Shown here in pieces: positions 1 to 6,444 of a stretch of DNA of 8,024 bases (positions within the stretch are counted from its first letter, which is position 1; each line of letters opens with the position of its first letter). The DNA comes from Syntrophaceae bacterium UBA6255 (GTDB lineage Bacteria > Desulfobacterota > Syntrophia > Syntrophales > Smithellaceae). The stretch covers positions 1-8,024 of the forward strand of contig DJVN01000039.1 in assembly GCA_002441205.1 (NCBI GenBank), given 5' to 3'. The translations under genes and the position numbers were made by a program. The notes below the pieces were generated by a model. That model searched no databases and was not told where the DNA came from. It was given only the letters and a program-made list of their open reading frames with translations.

Positions 1-171
1 AACGAAAAAGTCAGCAATCTGATTGTCTGTGGAAGCGGCCAGTTTGGATAGTCTTCGGACGGTTATTGCCTGAAGAAGTTTCAAAACGGCAAATACAATA
101 ATTAAAGCGGACAGAGCGATCAGCCAGTCCTGCAATTTATTGCCGAAGTAAAATTCCTGTAACAGATTCAT
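1..171 (-). CDS. Probable small-conductance mechanosensitive channel (MscS family), N-terminal fragment
   Basis: Only the first 57 codons are in the window; the frame runs open off the left edge. The ATG at 171-169 has a good Shine-Dalgarno (AGGAG at 182-178, 6 nt away). The fragment begins MNLLQEFYFGNKLQDW, followed by one strongly hydrophobic segment (about residues 16-36, rich in Leu, Ile, Ala and Val) and then a basic stretch (VRRL) leading to a polar ASTDNQIAD segment. This layout resembles the start of MscS-like channels, in which a short amphipathic head and a membrane helix precede the pore helix and the cytoplasmic beta domain. None of the diagnostic pore or beta-domain residues is visible, so the family call rests on N-terminal resemblance and context. 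It follows otsB by 53 bp on the same strand. A solute-release channel beside trehalose synthesis makes sense in osmoadaptation. It could also be another small inner-membrane protein. Confidence 0.6.
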   Translation of the reverse strand, partial: MNLLQEFYFGNKLQDWLIALSALIIVFAVLKLLQAITVRRLSKLAASTDNQIADFFV

Positions 172-177
172 CGTTTT

Positions 178-182
178 CTCCT
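178..182 (-). promoter_or_regulatory. Ribosome binding site of the channel gene
   Basis: AGGAG on the minus strand lies 6 nt before the ATG at 171. It fixes the start of this short visible gene and shows that it is translated from its own site rather than by overlap with otsB. Confidence 0.75.
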
Positions 183-224
183 GAAGTTAATTTTTTTCAT
201 TATGCATATATAACCTGAATCGTT

Positions 225-1034
225 TTATTGAACAACCGTCGGGGTTGATACGTTGTTTTTGTTTCTTAACGCGATGTTGATCTCGCTCATTAGCTGGGTA
301 ATTTCATTTTGACCTCGAAGGTAAAACAGCGCATCGCTGGATGCATTCATGCCAACGCGGACGGTAAAAATATTTTCGTCGTTCAGACGAAAAACATCTT
401 CATCCGTTTCATCATCCCCGACAAAAAAACCTTTCCGGCATCCGGATTTTTCCATTAAAACTCTGAGGGCAATGCCTTTGTCCGGCGCGCCTGCCGGAAG
501 AAGATTTTCAATAAACTGCCCTCCGATTCGCCGGGGCTGAGGATTTAGCTGATTGATGGCCTCAAGAATCATTTTATGAGCGCCCTTAATATTACAGACG
601 TGACGATAATGAATGGACAGGGTTACGCCTTTGTTCTCGATCATGATGCCCTTCCGATCATTACCGGGCAGTAGTTTGTCTAACTGAGATTGCCATTGAT
701 TGGCGATGATGGAAAATACTTGTTCCCGATCTTTCCAGCCGGGCAGTCCTTCGGCGCCGTGGTTTCCGATCAGATAACGGGGTGACAGGCCGAGATGATG
801 CAACGCATCCGAACGGGAACGTCCTGTAATGACGGCAACAATCGCCTGTGCGTTGAGAGTGTTTAATTCCTGACGAATGGAACCGGGAATTCCTATCAAA
901 GAAGGTTTGGGCACGATGGGAGCCAATGTGCCGTCAAGATCAAAAGCAAACAGGGTGGTCCTCTCGATAAAATCTCTCATTTTAGAAAACGCGGTTCTTC
1001 CAAAAATATATGACAATCGTTCTTTCATGCTCAT
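225..1034 (-). CDS. otsB: Trehalose-6-phosphate phosphatase
   Basis: The enzyme dephosphorylates trehalose 6-phosphate to trehalose in the cytoplasm, the second step of the OtsA-OtsB pathway. The 269-residue length is normal for the family, and the protein is a complete HAD-superfamily phosphatase. Motif I is FDLDGTLAP (31-39), with nucleophile Asp32 and acid/base Asp34. VITGRS (68-73) is motif II. GNHGAEG (90-96) and HYR (142-144) are the trehalose-phosphatase signatures that line the sugar site. FIENLLPAGAPDKGIAL (174-190) supplies Lys186. GDDETDED (206-213) is the Mg2+-binding motif IV, with Asp207 and Asp211. The ATG overlaps the otsA stop in an ATGA (1034-1031), so translation is probably coupled. 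A second ATG two codons later is possible. There is no signal peptide. All catalytic residues appear intact. Confidence 0.95.
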   Translation of the reverse strand: MSMKERLSYIFGRTAFSKMRDFIERTTLFAFDLDGTLAPIVPKPSLIGIPGSIRQELNTLNAQAIVAVITGRSRSDALHHLGLSPRYLIGNHGAEGLPGWKDREQVFSIIANQWQSQLDKLLPGNDRKGIMIENKGVTLSIHYRHVCNIKGAHKMILEAINQLNPQPRRIGGQFIENLLPAGAPDKGIALRVLMEKSGCRKGFFVGDDETDEDVFRLNDENIFTVRVGMNASSDALFYLRGQNEITQLMSEINIALRNKNNVSTPTVVQ

Positions 1035-3292
1035 GTTTCTATTCCAATTCTGGCGGCCAGTTTTTCTCTTTGACGTATTTTGGAGGCGTCAATAAGCATG
1101 CGTCCCGCCCATCGGTATACATTGAAATCACGCACCATGGATCGCATGCTGCGCATCCTCTCCCGTTGTTCAAAATCAGGCATGGTGAGAGCCTGAAAAA
1201 GGGCATCCGCCGTCTGTTCAATATGATAGGGATTTACGATCAGCGCTTCATAGAGTTCATGCGCCGCTCCGGTGAACTGACTGAGCACCAGCACGCCTCT
1301 TTCATCATCGCGGGACGCAATATATTCCTTGGCCACAAGATTCATTCCGTCATGCAAACTAGTGAGCATACAGACATCGGCGGCACGGTAGTAACGGTTG
1401 ACATCTTCCGGTTCGTGATGTTCCACGCGCAGATAAACGGGCTGATAAGCGCCGCTGGCGAAGCGTTGATTGATATGCGTGACCAGGGATCGAACGCGAG
1501 ATTCGAGAGCCTGATATTCTTCCAGTACAGAACGTGACGGTGCGGCAATTTGCACAAATGAAAATCGCCCGACCATTTCAGGATGATTTTCAAAAAGATT
1601 CTCGACGGCTCTTAATCGTTCGAGAATGCCTTTAGTGTAGTCCATCCGATCCACGCCCAAGCCGATTAAACAGTTGTCGTCGATCTTGAGTAATTTCCGG
1701 ATTTCAGCGCGACATTCTGCAACCGAGGGTTGATTATCCTGCCAGGGCGGCGGCCATTGAATGGAAATGGGATATGCCTCTACCAGCGTCAGATTGCCGC
1801 CGTGCGAAATGGTTGACGAGGCGTGCTCGATTCTTGTTTCCAGATACCGGTCCACGGTTTCCAGAAAATTCTTACAATGAAAAGGTGTATGAAATCCGAG
1901 AATGGTGCTTCCCAGCATTGCCTGAAGGATTTCTTCTCTCCAGGGGCAAATACCGAAGGATTCCGGATTGGGCCATGGGATATGCCAGAAGGTGATGATC
2001 GTTGATTTGGGAAGCATTTTACGCAACATCCCGGGCAGCAATGCGAAGTGGTAATCCTGAACCAAAACAACAGGATCTTCTCTGTTTGCTTCCTTGACGA
2101 CGGCATAGGCAAAACGCTGATTGATGTTTACATAATGTTTCCAGTCGCTTGTCCGGAAAATTGGACGGACATGGGCTATATGGCAAAGAGGCCATAACCC
2201 TTCATTGGCAAATCCATAATAATATCCTTTTTCCTCTTCCCGTGAAAGCCAGATACGCCGTAGGGTGTATTTAGGCTGGCCGGGAGGAATGCTAACGTGA
2301 TCGTTTTTGTCTACAACTTCACGATCGGCCGTACCACCGCCGTGGGCAATCCATGTTCCTGAACAAGCCTTCATCACCGGTTCGACTGCTGTTACGAGAC
2401 CACTGGCCGGACGCTGAATTTCAATACCTTCCTTCCCTTTCGTATGAATGTAAGGCTCACGATTGGAAACAACCAGTATTTGTTCTCCCGCTAATTGTTT
2501 GTAAAGAAGTTCCCTTAATTTATCAGGACTCCAGGAAATAGTAGCATCGTCGGCCAGTCGCTTTTCTGCGTCTATGGTTCGCAGCAGAGAGCGCAGGTCA
2601 CCCATCAGAGGTTGTAATTCGGAATTAGCGGCTTTGGCAAAAGGTTTTACCAGACTTTCACCGCGCAAAAGGGATCGCACTCCACTCATCCATCCACGCC
2701 AGCTTAAATGAGCAACCAGCACGGTAATAAAGGATATGACAAGAAAGAGAATAACAAATAAAAATACAATATACTTGCGCGTATCTGCACTGCGTGACTC
2801 TATAAAACTCATGTCGTGAATAAGGAACAGATGCCCGGACGGTATTCCGGCGATAAGGACGGGTTTTACTGCGACATGAACCATTCCACTTGGCAGTTTA
2901 AGAACAGAAGGTTTTTCCGGTGCCTCTGCATTAGGAGGTGGGCAGGCCAGATCGCCGGGAAATTTTGGCGTCCTGTACAGCAATTTACCCTGACCGTCAC
3001 AGAAGCCCATGGCAAAAAGCCTTTCATCTTGTATGACACGTCTCATCAGGGCATTCATTCTTGCTGTATTTCCTTGTTCCCAGAATTCGCTGAGTGTTTC
3101 GTGGGTCGTGTTGGCAATTAGCTGTGAACGTATATCAAGATCGCGTGTAAACCAATGCAGGGTAAGCTTGTCCACCAGAGGCAGTAATGCGAATGCCAGT
3201 ATGGTCATTGCTACAACCAGAGGGATAATGAAACGTAAAGTAAGCCGTAAAGAACGAAAAGACTGTATTTTTTTTTCTGATTGAGGATTCAT
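1031..3292 (-). CDS. otsA: Membrane-anchored trehalose-6-phosphate synthase (GT20) with N-terminal sensor-like module
   Basis: It likely transfers glucose from a nucleotide sugar to glucose-6-phosphate, giving trehalose 6-phosphate. The protein has 753 residues; classical OtsA has about 470. The GT20 domain begins near residue 272 (LVVSNREP, 273-280) and runs to the C-terminus. Recognisable active-site elements are Trp314, VQDYH (Asp413), HIPWP (437-441), VDRMDYTKG (Arg549, Lys554) and DGMNLVAKEY (Asp648, Glu656). They match the E. coli residues that hold the nucleotide sugar and glucose-6-phosphate. The extra roughly 250 N-terminal residues contain two membrane helices (about 20-40 and 173-197) around an extracytoplasmic domain of about 130 residues, then a HAMP-like linker (about 198-250). 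I chose ATG 3292 because a perfect AAAGGAGG sits 8 nt upstream; an in-frame extension to 3394 would overlap GH15 and adds unconvincing sequence. The glycine loop reads PASGL instead of the usual GGL, so donor or acceptor preference could differ; glucosylglycerol-phosphate synthase is a less likely alternative. Confidence 0.9.
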   Translation of the reverse strand: MNPQSEKKIQSFRSLRLTLRFIIPLVVAMTILAFALLPLVDKLTLHWFTRDLDIRSQLIANTTHETLSEFWEQGNTARMNALMRRVIQDERLFAMGFCDGQGKLLYRTPKFPGDLACPPPNAEAPEKPSVLKLPSGMVHVAVKPVLIAGIPSGHLFLIHDMSFIESRSADTRKYIVFLFVILFLVISFITVLVAHLSWRGWMSGVRSLLRGESLVKPFAKAANSELQPLMGDLRSLLRTIDAEKRLADDATISWSPDKLRELLYKQLAGEQILVVSNREPYIHTKGKEGIEIQRPASGLVTAVEPVMKACSGTWIAHGGGTADREVVDKNDHVSIPPGQPKYTLRRIWLSREEEKGYYYGFANEGLWPLCHIAHVRPIFRTSDWKHYVNINQRFAYAVVKEANREDPVVLVQDYHFALLPGMLRKMLPKSTIITFWHIPWPNPESFGICPWREEILQAMLGSTILGFHTPFHCKNFLETVDRYLETRIEHASSTISHGGNLTLVEAYPISIQWPPPWQDNQPSVAECRAEIRKLLKIDDNCLIGLGVDRMDYTKGILERLRAVENLFENHPEMVGRFSFVQIAAPSRSVLEEYQALESRVRSLVTHINQRFASGAYQPVYLRVEHHEPEDVNRYYRAADVCMLTSLHDGMNLVAKEYIASRDDERGVLVLSQFTGAAHELYEALIVNPYHIEQTADALFQALTMPDFEQRERMRSMRSMVRDFNVYRWAGRMLIDASKIRQREKLAARIGIET

Positions 3293-3300
3293 AAATATGT

Positions 3301-3308
3301 CCTCCTTT
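3301..3308 (-). promoter_or_regulatory. Strong ribosome binding site of otsA, embedded in the GH15 stop
   Basis: AAAGGAGG on the minus strand lies 8 nt before ATG 3292 and shares two bases with the TAA stop of the GH15 gene (3309-3307). It settles the otsA start against the longer reading. It also implies that a ribosome terminating on GH15 sits on the otsA initiation site, so translational coupling is likely. Confidence 0.85.
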
Positions 3309-5097
3309 AAAATGCACTGTCCCAGCGCTTGCTCAGTCGAATGGCGGCATTGATTAACCCGACCATGCTGTACGTCTGAACAAAGTTTCCCCAAGGTTCC
3401 CCCGTGTGCGGATCAATATGTTCGGCAAGGAATCCATGATGATTGCGCTTGGAAAGAAGATTTGTAAACAGATCACGGGCTTCGTTAATGCGGTTCAGGG
3501 CGGCTAACGCATAGAGGTACCAACAAGTACAGACAACAAAAGCATTTTCTGGAATGCCAAAATCATCGGTTTCTACATATCGAAAAATGTAATTGCCACG
3601 TTTGAGTTCCCGTTCAATAGCCATGACCGTTTTTACGAAGCGCGGATCATCTGCGGGTAGAAATCCTATGTCATGAATAAGCAAAAGAGTTGCATCGAGA
3701 GAATCTCCTTCAAAGATCCCTGCAAAGGCCTGTTGTTTTTCACTCCATGCCCTCGCACAGATTGTTGTATGTATTTGATCAGCCTTGTTCCGCCAGTAAA
3801 CAGAGCGTTCCATTAATTGTAGTTGAGCAGCAATTTTGGACAGGCGGTCGCAAGCTGCCCAGCACATCATGCTGGAAAACGTATGAATGTGAAATGTATT
3901 TCTTGTCTCCCATGGTCCAGAATCCGGCTGATTATGCACGTCATAAGCCGTTTCTCCTAAGCTTTCCAATCGTGCAAATAGTGCATGGACTCCTCTGTGA
4001 GCGAGACGTTTATCAAAGAATACATGAGTCACTGCAAGAATTGCAGAACCGTAAGCATCATGTTGGATTTGGTCACAGGCCTGATTACCAATCCTGACCG
4101 GTCCCATTCCGCGGTATCCTGTAAGACTGGCCACTTCCCGTTCGGTGAGACGGGCTTTGCCGTCTATGCCGTAAACCGGCTGTATATGTCCATTAGGAGC
4201 CCCTGCTACCAAATTGATCAAATAGCTTAGATATCGTTCCATGGTGTTGGTTGTGCTGAGACGATTTAGTGCGTTGACGACAAAATAAGAATCTCTTAAC
4301 CAGCAGTACCGGTAATCCCAGTTTCGCCCAGAATACGGCGCCTCGGGAATAGATGTTGTGAGTGCCGCGATAATAGCGCCGGTATCCTCAAAAGTATTCA
4401 GCTTCAGTGTGATCGCCGCACGAATGACTTCATCCTGCCACTCATAAGGAATGGAGAGATCACGAACCCAGTCATGCCAATTGGCAATAGTTTCTTCCAG
4501 AAAACGGCGGGAAAGTTCACCGATGGCGTCCGGAATCGTTTCATCGGGTCCTAAGATGAGCGTGGCAGAGTCTTCAAGAAAAAATGGTGTTTCTTCCAGC
4601 ACTGCCGTCACGGATATGTCAGTCGTCAATCGCAAGACCCAGGAAGGCGCTACATAGCGTATATGATGACTTCCGTGGGTAATCGTGCAACGATGACTGC
4701 CGTATTCATACATGGGCCGAACACGTAAACAAATACGAGGAGTGCCATGAATTTGACGAATTTTTCGTATCAGCATGATAGGCATGAACATCCGGCCGTG
4801 TTGAAAAAATCTCGGCGCAAAATCCGTGACTTCAATGGCAGCACCATGTTTGTCTGTCATACGGGTTACAAGAACGGCTGTGTTTGCTAGGTAAACCTGT
4901 TCGCTGCTCACTTTATCCAACAGGTCGATTGAACAGTATCCAAAACCTTCGCCATCGGCGTGTTCGCTGAGCAGAGAGCAGAAGACAGGATCACCATCGA
5001 ACCGGGGTAAACAAAACCACACAACTTCAGCGTCTTTATCTATCAAAGCGCCTACGTTGCAGTTGCCAATCAAACCAAGTTCAAGCGAGTTTTTCAT
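3307..5097 (-). CDS. Glycoside hydrolase family 15 protein (glucoamylase/trehalase-like)
   Basis: GH15 enzymes are inverting exo-hydrolases that release beta-glucose from alpha-glucosides: starch-type glucans, isomalto-oligosaccharides or trehalose. The 596-residue protein has the usual bacterial/archaeal layout, with an N-terminal beta-sandwich (about 1-230) and an (alpha/alpha)6 barrel (about 240-596). The hallmark RNWDYRYCWLRD is at 258-269. GYRGMGPVRIGNQA (327-340) is typical of the trehalase/glucoamylase-like branch. Glu397 in SGPWETRN is the likely general acid. Glu559 in LAEHIDPHTGEPWGNF is the likely general base. No signal peptide is visible, so it acts in the cytoplasm. The ATG at 5097 is preferred because GGAG lies 7 nt upstream; a TTG at 5112 is in frame but lacks a site. 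Its place between glucokinase and otsA favours trehalose or a storage glucan as substrate, but sequence alone does not decide between trehalase and glucoamylase. Confidence 0.9.
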   Translation of the reverse strand: MKNSLELGLIGNCNVGALIDKDAEVVWFCLPRFDGDPVFCSLLSEHADGEGFGYCSIDLLDKVSSEQVYLANTAVLVTRMTDKHGAAIEVTDFAPRFFQHGRMFMPIMLIRKIRQIHGTPRICLRVRPMYEYGSHRCTITHGSHHIRYVAPSWVLRLTTDISVTAVLEETPFFLEDSATLILGPDETIPDAIGELSRRFLEETIANWHDWVRDLSIPYEWQDEVIRAAITLKLNTFEDTGAIIAALTTSIPEAPYSGRNWDYRYCWLRDSYFVVNALNRLSTTNTMERYLSYLINLVAGAPNGHIQPVYGIDGKARLTEREVASLTGYRGMGPVRIGNQACDQIQHDAYGSAILAVTHVFFDKRLAHRGVHALFARLESLGETAYDVHNQPDSGPWETRNTFHIHTFSSMMCWAACDRLSKIAAQLQLMERSVYWRNKADQIHTTICARAWSEKQQAFAGIFEGDSLDATLLLIHDIGFLPADDPRFVKTVMAIERELKRGNYIFRYVETDDFGIPENAFVVCTCWYLYALAALNRINEARDLFTNLLSKRNHHGFLAEHIDPHTGEPWGNFVQTYSMVGLINAAIRLSKRWDSAF

Positions 5098-5104
5098 AAA
5101 ATAT

Positions 5105-5108
5105 CTCC
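5105..5108 (-). promoter_or_regulatory. Ribosome binding site of the GH15 gene
   Basis: GGAG (within GCGGAGAT) on the minus strand is 7 nt before ATG 5097. It supports that ATG over the in-frame TTG at 5112, which would place the site inside the coding region. Confidence 0.7.
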
Positions 5109-5175
5109 GCAATGATTAAGAAACAGTGTTGATGATCATCGTATTCAATCATGGCTGTTGTTTTATCCTATAGGG

Positions 5176-6153
5176 TTAATATAATTTTTGATGTTCCAAT
5201 TCTCCCCAGATAAGCGCTGCCGCTCCCAAAATTGCACTTTTGCCTGTTTTCATGCCGGATAGCATCAGCTTTACGGTTCCTTTATACGCTGTAAACAAAA
5301 AATCTTCCATATACCGCCGAGTCGGTTTCAGCAGGAGGTCTCCGGATTTGGCCATTCCGCCCACAATAAAAATTGCTTCGGGGCTCGTGTGAGCTACCGC
5401 ATCAGCCAATTTCATTCCCAGAATTCGTGCGGTGCGATCAAACGCTTCCAGTGAAAGAATGTCGCCCGCCTTCGCCCACTCATGTATTTTTTCCGCCGTT
5501 ATTTCATGGCGACTCATAACTTTTAAGGGGCTCGGTTCTTGTCTTTCGGTAAGCAAAGTTAACGCCGTCTTGATAAGACCTGTGGCCGATACATACGTTT
5601 CCAGACATCCTTTTTTGCCGCATCTGCATGGCCTTCCTTCCGGGTCAACGGTAGAGTGTCCTATTTCTCCCGCAAAACCACTGTATCCGTAGAGAACCCG
5701 ACCATCCACCACGATACTGCTACCGAGACCGGTGCCTACAGTAATCACCAAAAAATGTTTCATCCCGCGGGCATTGCCAAAAAGCATTTCTCCAATTGCC
5801 GCAATATTTGCATCGTTGGTGATCGCCACAGGTAAATCATAGTATCTCCGGATCAATCCCTTGAAATCAACAATTTTCCCCCAGTTCAAATTAACAGCTT
5901 TTTCGACTGTTCCGCGATAATAATTGGCGTTGGGCGCACCGATTCCAATGCCGCGCAACTGATGGGATGGTGGCAAATCCAGCCGGAGGTCCTCAATATG
6001 CCGGTGCAGCCGTGATACAAATTCTTCCACGCCATCGCTCGCGTTTGTTTCCATAGCCGCCTCGGCAATGATCATGCCTTCGCGATCTACAAAACCAAAT
6101 GCTGTATTTGTTCCGCCAATGTCGATTCCTAAAACGATATCCATATTCGACAT
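5176..6153 (-). CDS. ROK-family sugar kinase, probable glucokinase
   Basis: It probably phosphorylates glucose with ATP to glucose-6-phosphate, which is the acceptor for OtsA two genes downstream. At 325 residues it has normal length for a ROK kinase. The phosphate-binding loop GIDIGGTNTAFG lies at 9-20. ITNDANIAA (111-119) carries the catalytic base Asp114. VGTGLGSSIVVDG (139-151) is the second phosphate motif. FAGEIGH (160-166) holds sugar-contacting Glu163 and zinc-ligand His166. CRCGKKGCLE (176-185) completes the ROK zinc motif with Cys176, Cys178 and Cys183. There is no helix-turn-helix before the kinase fold, so it is an enzyme rather than a ROK repressor. Start ATG 6153 has AAAAGGAG 6 nt upstream. 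The 78-bp gap to GH15 shows no terminator, so it is probably the first gene of the operon. Fructokinase or N-acetylmannosamine kinase activity cannot be excluded, but context and motifs favour glucose. Confidence 0.88.
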   Translation of the reverse strand: MSNMDIVLGIDIGGTNTAFGFVDREGMIIAEAAMETNASDGVEEFVSRLHRHIEDLRLDLPPSHQLRGIGIGAPNANYYRGTVEKAVNLNWGKIVDFKGLIRRYYDLPVAITNDANIAAIGEMLFGNARGMKHFLVITVGTGLGSSIVVDGRVLYGYSGFAGEIGHSTVDPEGRPCRCGKKGCLETYVSATGLIKTALTLLTERQEPSPLKVMSRHEITAEKIHEWAKAGDILSLEAFDRTARILGMKLADAVAHTSPEAIFIVGGMAKSGDLLLKPTRRYMEDFLFTAYKGTVKLMLSGMKTGKSAILGAAALIWGELEHQKLY

Positions 6154-6444
6154 GCCGTGCTCCTTTTGTCTTCAACTTTCGAAACGGATATTTATCTTTA
6201 TCAACAGTTTATCATGATACTGAAATATTCGTGCCGTTTATTTTGTTATTTTTTCGTTTAAAATAAAAACACTTTCGTGATTCTAAATGTCCACGGTTTA
6301 TTATTTTTCAAGACAGTCCTAAAATATTCACCATATTTTTTCACAAACTCATAATGTGTCCCGCATTGCAGTGAGGTTAAATTCATTTTTCAATTCATTA
6401 CAAAATTGATTCAGAACAGAATATGTCAATATTAAGAATACGGG
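6154..6444 (-). promoter_or_regulatory. AT-rich intergenic region expected to hold the trehalose operon promoter
   Basis: This 291-bp gap is the longest non-coding stretch in the window and precedes the first gene of the operon. I see no open frame of substance in it. Visible structure includes a perfect 10-bp palindrome TATCATGATA (6210-6219) and three minus-strand GATAAA copies (6208-6213, 6197-6202, 6191-6196), all within about 60 bp of the kinase start. A sigma-54-like GGCACG-N4-TTTC (6236-6221) lacks the required GC of the -12 element. No sigma-70 pair with proper spacing stands out. The assignment as regulatory is therefore by position, not by a recognised box. Confidence 0.35.
6160..6167 (-). 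promoter_or_regulatory. Ribosome binding site of the ROK kinase gene
   Basis: AAAAGGAG on the minus strand lies 6 nt before ATG 6153. The strong site supports this start over the in-frame ATG three codons downstream. Confidence 0.75.

Noticed and set aside
172..224. Internal promoter for the channel gene in the otsB-channel gap (TATATA and TATGCATA sequences)
   Set aside because: The -10-like sequences have no credible -35 partner; the best is TTGTTC at the end of otsB. Read-through from the operon explains expression as well.
1010..1537. 175-residue open frame on the plus strand opposite otsA
   Set aside because: It lies opposite conserved GT20 coding sequence, has no family resemblance, and is explained as a shadow frame. 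The same applies to the 135-residue plus-strand frame at 3690-4097.
3293..3394. 34-residue N-terminal extension of OtsA from a start at 3394
   Set aside because: It overlaps the end of GH15 by 88 bp, has Cys- and Gln-rich sequence unlike a protein start, and ignores the perfect Shine-Dalgarno at 3308-3301 that serves ATG 3292.
5176..6153. ROK protein as a transcriptional repressor of the operon
   Set aside because: The phosphate loop begins at residue 9, leaving no room for the N-terminal winged helix of ROK repressors, and all kinase motifs are intact.
6221..6236. Sigma-54-like promoter with GGCACG and TTTC on the minus strand
   Set aside because: The -24 half is good and the distance to the gene is plausible, but the near-invariant GC of the -12 element is TC.
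6261..6279. Minus-strand hairpin CAC-GAAA-GTG followed by a T run, as a terminator of the adhesin-like gene
   Set aside because: The stem is only three base pairs before mismatches, and T-rich runs are common in this AT-rich gap. Too weak to list as a terminator.
6397..6429. TTGACA (6429-6424) with TGTAAT (6402-6397) as a sigma-70 promoter
   Set aside because: Both hexamers look good but the spacer is 21 bp, well outside the usual 16-18, and the site is about 240 bp before the kinase start.
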